64,000 bases of DNA from Xenopus tropicalis (lineage: Eukaryota; Chordata; Amphibia; Anura; Pipidae). Below the pieces are notes generated by a model. That model was not told the DNA's origin. It worked only from the letters and a program-made list of their open reading frames with translations, and did not search any database. The DNA lies in the NCBI RefSeq assembly GCF_000004195.4, contig NC_030677.2, positions 42,161,142 through 42,225,141 on the forward strand. The letters run 5' to 3'. Shown in pieces: positions 1 through 13,400 of the stretch. A program made the position numbers and the translations under genes. Every line of letters starts with the position of its first letter. Position 1 is the first letter of the stretch.

Positions 1-949
1 TGCTTTACTATCTCTGTTTAGTGGAGCCCATTCCTCTCATTTCAGATCTTTGAAGATGCAAATCCCGTTTTCTAAGTATTTAGGCGGTAGGCATTTTTCT
101 GTACTCTGGCCAAATACCTGCGCTGGGATGAAACTTGTTAATCCTGGTGTTGAGTTTCAAACCAGAGCAAGTCTCCACAAAATAGCAAAGAAGGCTCCCC
201 AAAACAAAGCACCTTTAGAAAGGTATGAAAAAATGTTGACATCCTCCTTAGCCTCTTGGACACAGATAGACAGTTGTATGTGATTCCTCCTGATTATAAC
301 AGACAGCTTTAAGTCAAAGAGTGGCATTGTGTTTCATGCTATGAAACAAAAACTTTTTTTCTAAAGCTTTTTTCCTCTGGATTTTTAAGCCTCACCACAT
401 TCATTAAAGCTTTAAACACTGTCACTTCTAAGCAATTCTTTGCATGGGGAATTGCTGCAGAAAGCCACACCATTACTACTTACTTAGAGCTACTAATCAC
501 ACTTCTGGATAAGCCAACTAGCTGGTTTCAGTCATACTAAATACTAATATGCTCTCACAAGTCAATTGAGCAAGGAATGCTTACCATGAATATGTTGTGT
601 CTGGTAGACATAGAAGGTGTTATAGTCTGTTGGGAAACACATTCTCAGAACAGTCCCATTTTAGTATAAAACAGTTGAGATGTATCTCTGCAATTCTTAT
701 TGGGTAGCTGTACACTGTTAAACATTTTAATTTCTATTTAGTTTTTCTCCAATGGGACCCAAAATACTTTATAGCAGTCAAGGTAACCACTGTGTCCTAA
801 CTTCTAATAGGCCATAAGGATCAGCGACAGTGCTAAAAATTGGGGACAAAGATATGTCTAGATTTTCTACCTAATGTTTAAATGTTGGAAATTGTATGAA
901 ATTATGTAATATTTTACCAGTTTATGTGGCCAGGTTTCATACCATCTCT

Positions 950-1240
950 TTAAAGGGGTGGTTCACCTTTAAGTTAGTTTGTTATAGAATGGTCAAATCT
1001 AAGCAACTTTTCAATTGGTTTTCTCTCTTTTTATCTATTTGTTATAGTTTTTAAATTAGTTGCCACCTTATTACTCTTGCAGTTTTTAAATGGAGGACAC
1101 TGACCCTGTGAGGCTACAATTTTACTGTTATTGTTACTTTTTATAATGTTCTTTTCTGTTCAGGCCCTCTCCTATTAGTATACCACTCCCTGGTTTCTAA
1201 GGTAGCTTGGACCCCAGCAACCAAATTTCCAATTTCCAAC
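950..1240 (+). repeat. T2/Kolobok-type MITE, 3' truncated
   Basis: Starts with TTAAAGGGGTGGTTCACC and continues with the internal sequence of a very common Xenopus element (the 'caacttttcaattgg' block, later 'ggcctctcctatta'). TTAA plus AAGGRR-type ends are the mark of T2/Kolobok-like elements. The other end is not recognisable after about 1240. A related copy in reverse sense lies at 38711-39136. Confidence 0.8.
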
Positions 1241-1422
1241 CAATTTTCCTAGATCCATTTGCTGTAGTGGTCCCATTTAGAATGGTCCTTTGCTATAAAT
1301 AGTATTCCATTCACAAACTGACTCAAACTTATCCTTTGTTGACTAAAGGGGAAATATATCAAAATTCTAGGTGACCAGTAAATGTTTTCTGCTGTTTGGT
1401 TGCTATGGGATACTGCTCAAGG

Positions 1423-2312
1423 GCAAATTTGGGGGGGCATTTAATATCGCTTGATTTTTTATTTATTTATTTTTGGCCAAAATCCCAATTTTGTTGCAGA
1501 AAAACCCCCATGATTTTTTCGTAATATATTATGCGGCAAAACTGTGGCAATTCCTAATGCACAAATACTCCAGATAAAACCTGCCGATCATGTAGAAGTG
1601 TTTTTTCTGCAACTTTGTTTTGTGCTTTTTCAGTTATGATTTTTTGATAAAGAACATTCATGGAAATTAGTTTAGTCATGGTTTCAAAAAAATCATGAAA
1701 ATCCAAATGTTAACAACCCCCCTCTAACATCTTTTATTACATAACCACAAAAATCTCCTTTCAGTTAAAGAAGATTATTTAGCATATGGTCACTGGAAAA
1801 TTTGTGAGCAAAACTGTAGAGGACTGAGCTGTTGTACTGATAGAGAGACGAATGTGATGGGTTGGTTGAAAGCCTGCTGGTGTGCTGGACAGACACATTT
1901 TAGGGTTTATCAATAAAAGCCCATTGTATGCAAATTTGGGGGGGCATTTAATATTGCTTGATTTTTTTTAATTTTTTGGCCAAAATTTGTTGCAGAAAAA
2001 CCCCCATGATTTTTTTGTAATATATTATGCGGCAAAACTGTGACAATTCCTAATGCACAAATACTCCAGCTAAAACCCGCTGATCATGTAGAAGTGTTTT
2101 TTCTGCAACTTTTTTTTGTGCTTTTTCAGTTATGATTTTTTGATAAAGAACATTCATGGAAATTAGTTTAGTCATGGTTTCAAAAAAATATAAAATCATG
2201 AAAATCCAAATGTTGGACTGATAGAGAGACGAATGTGATGGGTTGGTTGAAAGTCTGCTGGTGTGCTGGACAGACACATTTTAGGGTTTATCAATAAAAG
2301 CCCATTGTATGC
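1423..2312 (+). repeat. Direct tandem duplication, 507-bp period, second copy deleted
   Basis: Copy 1 spans 1423-1929 and copy 2 spans 1930-2312. Both begin GCAAATTTGGGGGGGCATTT and end in the same sequence around CCCATTGTATGC. Copy 2 lacks about 125 bp, corresponding to roughly 1710-1834 of copy 1. Outside that gap differences are few, for example a short ATAAA-containing insertion near 2188. Confidence 0.93.
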
Positions 2313-4620
2313 TAATATACATTTAGTTATACATTAACCTGCCAACTAAAATCCCCCTTTAGGTCTTTTTCCCAACTTTTTTCTTGCTTGCTTCTGTCTT
2401 CTTGATATGATTTCATAGCCTCCAGTTGGCATCTGGGTACTAATATTCCCCTGCAGTGCTTAGGGAGTGACTTTTTTAAAATTATTTATATTTTCAGATG
2501 TGATTTTGGTATTATATCCAGTTCAAATTTTAAACAGCTGGTATGAAATATGTTAGCAACACTTTTATAATGACTGTCACCATCTAATGACAAATGAGCA
2601 ACTTTTGTGGACAGTATCCATACACTGAGCTCATGTGGTCCTATATGGGGTGTACAAGTTTCCAGATGCATCTGAATTTCCTATTGATGCTAATACTGTT
2701 AAGTTGGGCTTTTAGCTGAAGAGTGGGGGTTATCCAAAATATAGCTATTGTCTGTGAACCATGAGCACAATCAATTGCAGGCTGTATTGATTTATATTGA
2801 GGAGTCAACAGAAGAAATTGCCTCTTTATCATTAGCTTACGTACAAGGCAATGTTGTTGAGAAAACTCTGTCAAACATATGGAGCGGAGACTTTGCTTGG
2901 GGTTTAAGACACCGCCAACAATTGTTCTAAATCCGTCAAATTGAACTATTTACAGTGATATTATTTATATATCTATAGCGCATTGATTCACCCCTTGTGA
3001 CCTCTCAATGGAGTACCTGTGCCATAGCTATTCTACTGCCTTTCTCCCATAACACTTAAGGAAGTCAACCAGAACTATCTTATTCCTAGGTCCATAATCT
3101 AAGGCTGCAAACAAAGGGTGGGAATGCTTTCAAGGCCTCCTAGATATCTACCTTCACTTTGGCTGACACAACGCCTGACAGTTGCTCAGCCTCTCTTTGT
3201 TTCACAACAAAGAGAGCATCATCAAACAAAGAGCCCTCATATAAAATAAAGAGGTTTAGCATATTCTTAAGTTTGGCTTACACCACTTTATCAAAACACT
3301 CCTCTATCTGATATCTGGAAAAGTGGCTCACAAGTTTTTTTTTAATTTGTTTTTAAGTACTTAGTAGGTCAATTATGTGGCTAATACCCTGTTGCCGCTA
3401 GGTGATACACAAAAGCAAAAGGACCAGGAGTAGTTGGTATGTTTGTGTTTGTTATAAAACAGTCCTTCCTTTTAAGGTGTAAACCCCTTTGTAAGATCAG
3501 TGTTTTTAGTGTGACTGGCCTGCCACTGTTGAGTGATAGCATGATCCTTTCTGACAACATAAAAGTCTAATCTGTGAAAATAAAACAATATAGCTGCAGG
3601 CAATTGAGTTATCACTCTATCCAAAATGTTATCCACTCTAGCCCTATGTCATTGCCCTCAACATGATGGACTATAAAATCATATGGAAAAAAACTACAAG
3701 AAACATTTCTTCTAATCTAAGATTTTAAACAATTTAAACTGTTGAAATATACATGTAAGGCCTCATTCACTAAGACAGACAATATGCAAAACATTCTCCT
3801 TTTCCAACAGTGCAATGTTTTTCCCACCAGAATCACAAGGAGCACAAATATTATGCCAAACAATTAGGACACAGTTTGGTTTGCAAATTCGCCCAATGTT
3901 GCTAAATGACACTCAACATGTTTAAGTCAGGTAGTAAATCATGCTTAGTTTTTTCCATGTCAAAAGAAGAAAATTTCTGTATCTGCAATGCTCAGAGGGA
4001 GCCCTATGCTTTACCCCTGCTCTGTGGCTCACTCTCTATGGTGACTGATGTTGGTGCATTTTGGGTGCAACAATGACTTTTAAACTTGCGCATCTTTCTG
4101 TGCCTTTAGTAAATGAGGCTTTCAAAGTAATTTATGCAGAGCCAAATAATTCCAAATAATTTATACAAAACCTCAAATATCATAGTGGGAGAAGTCATTT
4201 ATACTGACACCAGATCCTCTCTAAACCATACACTGAAATAAAATGTACAGCACAACACCCATTTGCATCTTTTTCTTATTGAAAGGATAAAAAGCTTAAA
4301 AAGCTCTTTTCCTTCTGTTTCAAAGCTAACCTCTCACCCTAATTAACCATACTGTAATTTTCCTATTTCACTTTCTCCTTTTACCTGACTGTTTCTCCCT
4401 TCAGTGTGAGCACTTGCATTTCCTCTACAGTCCTGTTTCTTTTAATGCAAGAGGTTTCACCCATTTCTAGTCCATATAAACTCTTGTCTTCACTACTGTT
4501 CGTATGCTCTCCTCTTTCAGCGTATATAATTTTCAAGCTAAAATTCTTTTTTTTCTAAAATCTGTGTGAAAGGTAGGTGTGGGATAATTACTAAATAGTT
4601 ACTAATAGGATATTAGACTA

Positions 4621-5708
4621 CCGTATATTTCGCCCTATAAGACGCTCCGGAATATAAGACGCACCCAATTTTAAAGGAGGAAAATCTAGAAAAAAAAGAT
4701 TCTGAAGCAAATACTGTAGTAAAATATTTTATATCAACTGTATAAAGTTAATTGTCTCTGGGCTCGCACATAATGAGGCTTCCCCCAGGCCCCCCCCCCA
4801 AGCATCCTTCAGCTTCCCCCAGGGCCCCCCCAAGTATCCTTCAGCTTCCCCCAGGCCCCCCCAAGTATCCTTCAGCTTCCCCCAGGGCCCCCCCAAGTAT
4901 CCTTCAGCTTCCCCCAGGGCCCCCCCAAGTATCCTTCAGCTTCCCCCAGGGCCCCCCCAAGTATCCTTCAGCTTCCCCCAGGGCCCCCCCAAGTATCCTT
5001 CAGCTTCCCCCAGGGCCCCCCCAAGTATCCTTCAGCTTCCCCCAGGCCCCCCCAAGTATCCTTCAGCTTCCCCCAGGGCCCCCCCAAGTATCCTTCAGCT
5101 TCCCCCAGGCCCCCCCAAGTATCCTTCAGCTTCCCCCAGGGCCCCCCCAAGTATCCTTCAGCTTCCCCCAGGGCCCCCCAAGTATCCTTCAGCTTCCCCC
5201 AGGCCCCCCCAAGTATCCTTCAGCTTCCCCCAGGGCCCCCCCAAGAATCCTTCAGCTTCCCCCAGGGCCCCCCAAGTATCCTTCAGCTTCCCCCAGGCCC
5301 CCCCAAGTATCCTTCAGCTTCCCCCAGGGCCCCCCAAGTATCTTTCAGCTTCCCCCAGGCCCCCCCCCAAGTATCCTTCAGCTTCCCCTAGGGCCCCCCT
5401 AAGTATCCTTCAGCTTCCCCCTGGGCCCCCCCCCAAGTATCCTTCAGCGTCCCCCAGGGCCTCCAAGCATCCTCCAGCTCCCCCACGGCTTCCTCTCTGT
5501 GCCGCGGCTCCCAGCAGCTTCTGTGCTTTTATAAGGTTGCGCCCTGTGCGTGTGACGTCAGTACGCATGGGCGCAACCTTATAAAAGCGAGTATGCGGCA
5601 GAGAGCCGCGGCACATAGAGGAAGACGCATTCGCCGTATAAGACGCACAAACTTTTCCCCCCCAGTTTTGGGGAAGAAAAAGTGCGTCTTATACAGCGAA
5701 AAATACGG
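4621..5708. repeat. Inverted-repeat element with TA flanks and internal minisatellite
   Basis: The left end CCGTATATTTCGCC and the inverse of the right end, CCGTATTTTTCGC, form terminal inverted repeats that continue through TATAAGACGCAC-type sequence. TA lies on both sides (4619-4620, 5709-5710), compatible with a TA target. Inside are a minisatellite (about 4780-5450) and a GC-rich hairpin (about 5524-5590) whose loop carries a perfect TGACGTCA (5553-5560). There is no transposase ORF, so it is non-autonomous. Superfamily unproven. Confidence 0.88.
4780..5450. repeat. Minisatellite, about 30-32 bp unit, about 21 copies
   Basis: The unit alternates CCAAGTATCCTTCAGCTTCC with a C/G-rich spacer of variable length (CCCAGGCCC or CCCAGGGCCCC). 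The varying spacer explains the several overlapping proline-rich open frames, which are not genes. Confidence 0.95.
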
Positions 5709-5724
5709 TAATTATTTAGTAAAT

Positions 5725-6048
5725 ATAGGTATGGGACCTGTTATTCAGAATGCTTGGGACTTGGGGTTTTCCAGATAAGGAATCTTTTCATAATTTGGAT
5801 CTTTATACCTGCTAAAAAATAATGTAAACATAAATTAAACACAATAGGATTGTTTTACCTCCAAAGGATTAATTATATCTTAGTTTGGTTCAAGTACAAG
5901 GTACTGTTTTATTATTACAGAGAATAAGGAAATCACTTTTAAGAATTAGAATTATTTGCTTATAATCGAGCCTATGAGAGATGGCCTTTCTGTAATTCAG
6001 AACTTTCCGGATAATGGGTTTCCAGATAAAGGATACCATACCTGTACT
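5725..6048 (+). repeat. ACAGGTATGGGA-type interspersed element
   Basis: Begins around AGGTATGGGACCTGTTATTC, carries the family landmarks (ggattaattatatctta; tgttttattattacagag) and ends with GGATACCATACCTGTAC, inverse to the start. At least eight copies or large fragments occur in this window. It lies directly downstream of the 4621-5708 element. Confidence 0.85.
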
Positions 6049-6116
6049 ACATGTTGTGTATTGTTTGTCTTTCATAGTATAACAAGTTTTCTTTCATGTC
6101 AGAAGAAACCATGGTT

Positions 6117-6163
6117 AAATGAACGCTCCGAGCGTTCGTGTATTTGTAAATGTGCCCCTTAAA
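6117..6163 (+). repeat. Terminal fragment of a TAA-flanked MITE
   Basis: The sequence '...gcgttcgtgtatttgtaaatgtgccccttaa' matches the right ends of the elements at 33205-34564 and 51925-52229. No left end was found nearby. Confidence 0.6.
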
Positions 6164-6794
6164 GTGTTACATTTCTTTAAATTCATAGTATGTCCCTTTA
6201 AAGTATATCTCACCAGTTAATGACCAGTTAATTTACTGCAAAAAATACCTCTCTATTTTATCCAAATGAGAGGAGAGAGCTTTTTTGCTCCTGGAGGTTA
6301 ATTTTATTTGTAATGATTTTAGTAATAACATATACTACATACAGTTTGCTGTTAATTAACGCAATAATCATATGTTCATTTTTATTTTGTCACTAAACTA
6401 TAATTCCAGGAATAGCTAGGAATGTACATTGGATTTCGAACCAAATAACTTTTTTTTTTTCGGCTACCAGGGTTACCTAATAGAGACAATAAGATTTTAA
6501 TCCATAATCTCACAGTATAAAATAGCTTTGTGTAACTCTGGTGCAGTAAACCAGCATCATGTATTATAATGGATGGACAAAAAAATCCATTGGTGTAAAT
6601 TTTACAGTCCATGGTAGGTGAGAAGATAAAGTCGAATTTTTGAACAGAATGCATTAGGGTCCTTTAATATACTTATATGGATGCGTATGGGTTATAATCA
6701 TGGTCAAGAGCAGAAGGTAGGTCTGAAGAATATACTGAAGAAGTGCAAATATAGGCATAAAAGATCTTGATATTTGTTCTTATACTTTACTGCC

Positions 6795-6965
6795 TGATAC
6801 CAAGGACCAAGGAAAGCATCAAAGAGCCGATGTGGTCCCCGATCCGACAGGGAAATCAAACCTGCCCAATCCAGTGCTGGCCAATTTCAGGCCAGATGTC
6901 AGTCGGGTAGGCCCCTGGGGGTATCTATACATGGGCAGATAAGCTGCCGAATCAGTCTATAGGCC
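6795..6965 (+). repeat. Fragment of the AGGTGCCCATACAC-type MITE
   Basis: Internal sequence (gatgtggtccccgatccgac, caatttcaggccagat, ctgccgaatcag) matches the complete elements at 58473-58843 and 35351-35614. No ends are preserved. Confidence 0.65.
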
Positions 6966-7393
6966 ATTGAATGGCCACCTGTACTGCTGTGTATTACAGC
7001 CTACTACTAGCACACTAGGTGGTAAAAGAAGCTCGCTGTGTCACGGAGATTGTGAGTCCATACTGCACAACTTCCATCGATCTTACTGATCTAATCACTC
7101 ACTGATCTAATCGTCGCCTTTATTGAATGGTGTAGTGTCCGATTCTCATTTATCTTCATACTTCCATAGGCAGTAATTGTCATATTTTGGGTAATTTCTC
7201 TTGGTATTTAATCACCACTGGAACAAAACCCACGCTGACCTTAGCCAAAGGCGAAATAAAGAAATGATAAGCAATTGGCACAGAGCTCCTATTTTATAAT
7301 AAATTATAAACAACTGCATTTAATATGCATACAATAGTCATTACTATTTTTATAGTCCTTGAAATAACATTATGATTGTGCTTTTTATTGAAG

Positions 7394-7441
7394 GTATGAT
7401 ATCCTACACAGAATACCTATTCCTGCTCTGCATTCTGACAA
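7394..7441 (+). CDS. micu3: micu3 exon (first in window), 48 nt
   Basis: Acceptor ATTGAAG at 7393, donor gtaagt at 7442. The first two bases complete a Gly codon begun in the missing upstream exon. It then reads MISYTEYLFLLCILT and one base of the next Lys codon. This is the helix leading into the first EF-hand of MICU3; the LLCILT wording is that of MICU3. The acceptor has a short pyrimidine tract (ctttttattg). Confidence 0.95.
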
Positions 7442-10400
7442 GTAAGTATCTCAGACCCACAGAAAAACTGTTCGTTTACATGCATTGTCTATGTAAGTGC
7501 ATAGTAATCTTGGTTCCCTGAATGTTTTGCAGAACCTCATGCTGGATTTAAAATAGCATTCAACATGTTTGACACAGATGGGAATCAGATGGTGGACAGA
7601 GAGGAGTTTTTGGTGGTAAGTATAACACCAGAAAGCCAGCCAGCTGCATTTGTACTGGGTACAATGACATGAGCTCCTGTACAGTGTGTGTAGTATCAAA
7701 GTTTTCCTACTGTGCTTTCAACACAACCACATCACAGACATCTCTTCATTGCATTCTCATATCAAAAGAAAACGCTAAGTCATTAATTAAAGCAGACTAA
7801 ATATACCCAGATGTGGAAATATCTCAATAAAGTCCCGGTAATGTGAAAAAGAAAATCTGCTCCTTGGCAAGTTGTCAGATTTATTATAAGTGAGACAGCA
7901 GAGATTAGTGTAGGGAACCTTTTAACTGCCTGTCATGCTTCTGTGGAGATATTATCTATGTCCTTTGTATGTTATATATTCATTTTATTTAAGATAGCAC
8001 TCCAGAAGTTAACAGGTACCCTCCATAATGGTTTAAAAGATTTACAGTATTAGGGTAATCGTCACTGCTCATAGCCACATTTTAATTATATTTATTTTTG
8101 TGCATTATTTATTCTCACCAAAGCTTACAGTCTAAAGGAGATGGAACTGAAATGCAAATGAAGAGTGTTTTTTTTTTTTCAATAGTGGGTTAGATTTCTT
8201 TCTGAGTAGCAAAGATCTATAGATGGCAGCAACAGCAAGTTGTAAGTTAGAGATGATTGAGGAAGGCTGACAGATCACACCTTCCTTAAGTTCTCTGTGA
8301 AAGCTTATAACATGGGATTTTCTGGATAAGGGATATTTTTGTAATTTGAATCTCCCTAACTTGACACTACTAAAAAATAGTTTTGCCTCCAAAAAAGATT
8401 AAGTTTACCTTAGTTGAGATTAAGTACAAGGGACTGTTTTATTATTACAGAGAAAAATGATTTTTTTATGAAAATGGAGTGTTTGGGAGATGGCTTCCCT
8501 GTAATTCAGAACCTTCTGGATAACAGGTTTCACTGTATAGCGGGTCCCTTACCTGCACTTCTATATAGGTCATATCACTCTTAAGTTGCATGTGTTTTAT
8601 TTTTTGCACTGGTAACTTAAGGCTACTGGCAGTGGGGTATTTTCTCCATTGGTGTTGTTCATCCAGAGGAAAAGTGCTCAAACTTCTTCTGTCCAAAAAT
8701 ACTCTGGGGAGAGTTAAGAGGTGCTGAATGTACCAATACATGCAGTGTCAGGCACTTAGAGTGAATGAAAAGCAGAAGGGGTGATTTCAGGACCTGGCAG
8801 AAAACACACCACAAGTGCCATCAGCTTTATGACATTTTAGAGTAATATTTGCTGTTGTAGTTTAGAATAATCTCACAATAGAACACATAAATCAGCATGA
8901 AATTACAAGAATCAATGTAAATTTATTATAATATACCAAGAAAATTTCCCTTCCATCAATATTTATTTTTCTCCTAGGAAAGGGCACTTGTGCTTTCTAA
9001 TAATTGCTCATATTCTGTACTTAAGCTCAGAATTCTAATAGGATTTAGTTGTAGGAGCTCTGGTGAATCCATCAAGGACAGACACAACACAGACACAATG
9101 TCAGGCAATTTGTGTGGTTATTGAATGCATTGCGTTACCAGTGTTTTATGTGTGTTTCCATGGGTGGTAGTATGGGCAGAGCGTTTCCAAGCATCATGAG
9201 CTTCAAATCTGGTGTGCCCAGGCCTCCCAACAGCTTAAAAGTTGGTCAGTGATAATGCAGGAGTGACAGGAGACACATCTCACAGCTTTGCATCTGCAGC
9301 CAATAGGGCATATCTGCCTAGGGATAAATGTGAGATTTAACCCATTGATAAATTCACCCCTAAAAGTCCTATACAAGTAAATAGAGAGCTGTAAAATTTC
9401 CCTCTGGTGAATGGTTGTAAGCTCTATTCTTTTTTCATCTAGCACCAGGAGAAACACTTGTTTAGAAGAACTTTAAATCTGCCTAATGTAAAAAGAAATT
9501 TTAAAGGAAACTACACCCTTAGAATGAACACTTAACCAACAGATATAGTTTATTTCATATTAAGTGGCCTATTAAAGAATCATGCCAAATTGAAATATAC
9601 AAATAAGCTGCTTTATGCAAAAATTTTTATAGAGACCTACATTGTTTAAAGGTATGGCAAATTTAGCCAGGTTATAAACAATGAATAGTATCTGCTCTAT
9701 TGGCTACCTCCTCTGTCCAGTGGTAAACAAATAGTACTTGCATCTTCATCTAGTTGCATGGGGCTGCTGTGTGAGTTCCTATGTACAGCTGCTATGTACA
9801 AGTAAAGGCAACTTACAATTTATGTTCACAGCTGAAATGTGAAAAGCTCACAAATAAATGCAAATTTCAGCATGCGTTGACACTATTCATATAGCATCAA
9901 TCATAAGTCATCATAACACATATTACAGATAATATCATACACAATCTAAGGTTCTCGTATTTTACCATGTTGGAGCTCTATTCAGTAGTTTTAAACGTAC
10001 ATAGAGTTCATTTTGTGTTGGTTTGCGATACATTTAGACTTGGACATCTTTCTTTACATCAGTAATGCATTAAAGTGATATTTAAAAAATGTGCATGCCT
10101 CAGTAAGTTTAAATTCTGTACATCTAAGTCATGCTGCAGTGACCAAATCTTCTTAGTGACGTCAGCCTCTAAAACAAACCTTCCAATGCTAAAGTGAGAG
10201 CAGCAGCTAAGAAGTAAAACATTCCCTTAGCAAGAATACTCTGATGGAAGCTGACATCCATGAATATGCTCTGTGGTAGTTAATGAACTCTGCCAAAGGA
10301 AAATAAAGGGATCATTTGTTTGGGACTGATAGATAACAGTGTTGTATGGAATGTGAAAAAGAAACATCCTTGATGGATTCAAGTAGGATATCAATTCAGA

Positions 10401-13400
10401 GAAGGGTGACTAAGACCATCACTTTACAAAGAGCTAGCAGAAGCACGAGCGATCAAATTCCAGGCCTGCGTCTTAGATGTTCCGAAAAATTTAAATGGAG
10501 TAATAAGAAAAAAAACATTGCTAAACCAACAAGGTGCTTTGTTCTCCTCACTTCTGAAAGAGGATCTCTTAGGCTAGTGTCTGGGATTAGGCAGTGGTCA
10601 GATAGAAAGCCATAATGTACTGTGTTAATCCACACAGTCATTTGATAATACCCTTTGATAATGACTGATATAACATTTGACTGATACATTATTATATAAT
10701 AATTAACATCAATGATATAAGAAGTAAGAAAAAATTGTACCTGATCATTGATGCACCATAGAAACGGTGCTTACACTATGAACTGCTTACATAATAACGT
10801 TACATTTTCAGCCTCTCTGTGGTTCAACTGGCCACAGTGGGGCAAAATGCAAAAGATATTGGGGGGAATGTAATAAAAAGCTGTTTGCGAATATAAATTC
10901 ACTAAAATAAGAATAAAAATTTGCATTCACAATGTAATACTGTTCACTCAACATTTATTACCTGCATATGTTTAAGACATGCTTGAAGATGGTCATGGAA
11001 AAACATTTTTTCAAAACACATCAGTTAATAGAGCTTCTCCAGCAGAATCCTGCTTTGAAATCCGTTTTATAAAAACAAAAACAGATTTTTTATATTTCAT
11101 TTTGAAATTTCACATGGGGCTAGCCATATTCTTCTTTTCCAAGGGTGCCACAACCATGTGACCTGTGACTTCAGTCACACTTTAGTGCTGAGCTGCAAGT
11201 TGGAGTGATATCACCCCCCTCCCAGCAGCCGATCAGCAGAACAATGGGAAGGGAGCAAGTTAGCAGCTCCCTGTAGCTAGAATAGTACTCAATAGTAAAA
11301 AATCCAAGTCCGGCTTGGGACTTGTTACATTGGAGTAGGAGAAACAATAGGTTACCTGAAAGCAGTTCTAATGTTTAGCACTGGCTCCTTCTGAAAGCTC
11401 AGACTCAGGCACAATGCACTGAGATGGCGCCTACACACCAATATTACAGCTAAAAAAATACATTTGTTGATTCAAGAATAACTTAAACGGCAGAGTAAAT
11501 TATTTGCTATGTAAACAGTGTAATTTAGAAATAAAGTACACCCTAAAAATCATTACAGAATCCCTTTAAAAAGTTTAATTACCTATTCTGCGCACTGGCA
11601 CAAGCTAAAAAATTTGTTTGAAAAGTTTAATATTTGTGAGTCCTTACATTACATTCAGCAGCACTGTACAAAATATAAAAACATGGCGTTTGGAGCCCGT
11701 TTCTTGCATTTTGCTCCATGCCCCACATATAATGAACAAGCCCTATGGTGCTTTGCAGTTTTTTTGCACGCGCCCTGCCCCATTTATTTGAAATGTATTC
11801 ATCATCCATAATGAAATAGGTAAATAGTAAACTGATGTTTTTTCGTATCCATAGCAGCTTCACAGCAACAGAGTATAATTCCATACATTAAAAATAGACT
11901 TTCGATGCCTTCGCTTGTTTTTGTTTTTAGGGGTGGTAAATGTTTTCTTAGCAGTTGTAAATACCATTTAGGAATCTCACACATAAATAATAATGTAAGT
12001 ATTTAATTGAATGGTGCTGACAGTATGAAATGGGATCTATCGGTATGAGTATGGTGAATTTAAAGCAGACAAATGAACCGGTGTGGAGAGATGATATCTG
12101 AGAACTAGTGAATCTCTGCTGACCATTGTACAAGATTAACTGATGGTTTAAATACTGAGGAATCGGGTTGTATAACTGCTGTTTTTTTGTTTTGTCCCCC
12201 TTTAAATGTTTATCACCCTCTTTATATAAATTATATTTATACTCAGTTATAATTTTATTTTTTGACTGATAGAGTAAGTGATACTTTTAAGATGATGTGT
12301 GTTTATGCATCTTTTGCTTTGCTTTTCCTTGGCCAGCGTTTTTCCACAGGCTGAGAATCAGCTTAAAAAATGAATGCTTGTTATCTAAAATATTAATTTC
12401 TATTGTCTGTTTTTGATTAATTTTTTACTAGTTTCTCATCATATATAAAAATGCTTATTGTTTATTGCTTTACAGTTGCAAGAAATCTTCCGAAAGAAGA
12501 ATGAAAAGAAGGAAAGGAAAGGAGAAGAGGAAAAATGTGCACAACTGGTAACAAATCCTACTTTTAGTCATATGGACACGGTAGACAAATCTGGTGTATG
12601 TTGCGATACAACATTGTATTAGAATATGAGTACAGTTTCTAACATGTGGTCCTGGGAGACAAAGAATTGCTGTACCTGAGACTCTTCAGCCTATTATCGG
12701 GGTGGGCCTACGGGTGGGCGATATCGGGCAAATGTAGGCTTATTCGATCGTTTGGCCCTGGGGGAAATGCCCAATGCGAGCAGCACTTTAGTTATGGGGC
12801 AAGTGCAGGTCCTTATGCTGCAAGTCAGGATGCCAAAGTGTTAAGATATGGTTTGCATTTTGCACCCTGCCTTGCACTTTTTTAATGGTCACAATAATCT
12901 TCCTCCTTTGGAAAAACATCCACTCATATATGATATTAGGTTTTTTTAATTTAGTTTAAAGTTATTTCAACTTCTGTTGAAAGCTGTATGTATCTGCCCT
13001 TTTCCTTTCTGGTTTGGTTTTGGAAACAATGTTGCAGAAGGCAGCTGTGAAGCAACATCCAAGACTGAGTGCTGACTTTTGTAATATTGTTTCAAGAGAC
13101 AGAGCCATTTTTTTTTCTTCAGTTAGGCAACATTTTTTGAGGGGGCTACATTCCATTTAAATGTTTTTAAAAAGTTAAAATTAATAAAAGTTCTGGAGCC
13201 TTAAAGTGATACTGACCAGAAATTAAACCTATTTTATAACATTGTCATAACATTGTCTTTGCATGCTATTTATAATTTTGCCATAAAAGTATTTGTCCAA
13301 GCTTTTACATTCCCTATCTGATCCCCCATGTTCCTCTATGAGGGGGCGGCCATATTTGCCCAGCAGGGGGCCGTTAGCATTAGAAGCTGTAACTGACAGG

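Larger units (their letters stand above)
1..7393 (+). other. 3' part of an upstream micu3 intron
   Basis: No exon-like block matching the MICU3 residues that should precede the exon at 7394 was found here, so the whole stretch is read as intron. It holds a T2-like MITE, a 507-bp tandem duplication, a 1.09-kb inverted-repeat element with a minisatellite, one ACAGGTATGGGA-type element and two fragments, listed separately. In 2313-4618 and 6164-6790 I recognise nothing beyond AT-rich DNA, apart from a short 'tatagcgc' motif near 2980 that recurs in Xenopus repeats. Confidence 0.7.
7616..12475 (+). other. micu3 intron, 4860 bp
   Basis: Contains an ACAGGTATGGGA-type copy, an internally deleted TTAA element and a larger 10984-11575 repeat, listed separately. 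I see nothing I can name in 7616-8290, 8560-9495, 9660-10980 and 11580-12475, apart from a TGACGTCA octamer at about 10157. Confidence 0.8.

Noticed and set aside
4752..5402. Proline-rich open frame of 216 codons
   Set aside because: It lies entirely within the 30-32 bp minisatellite; changes of spacer length shift the same peptide words between frames, and there is no splice or codon signal.
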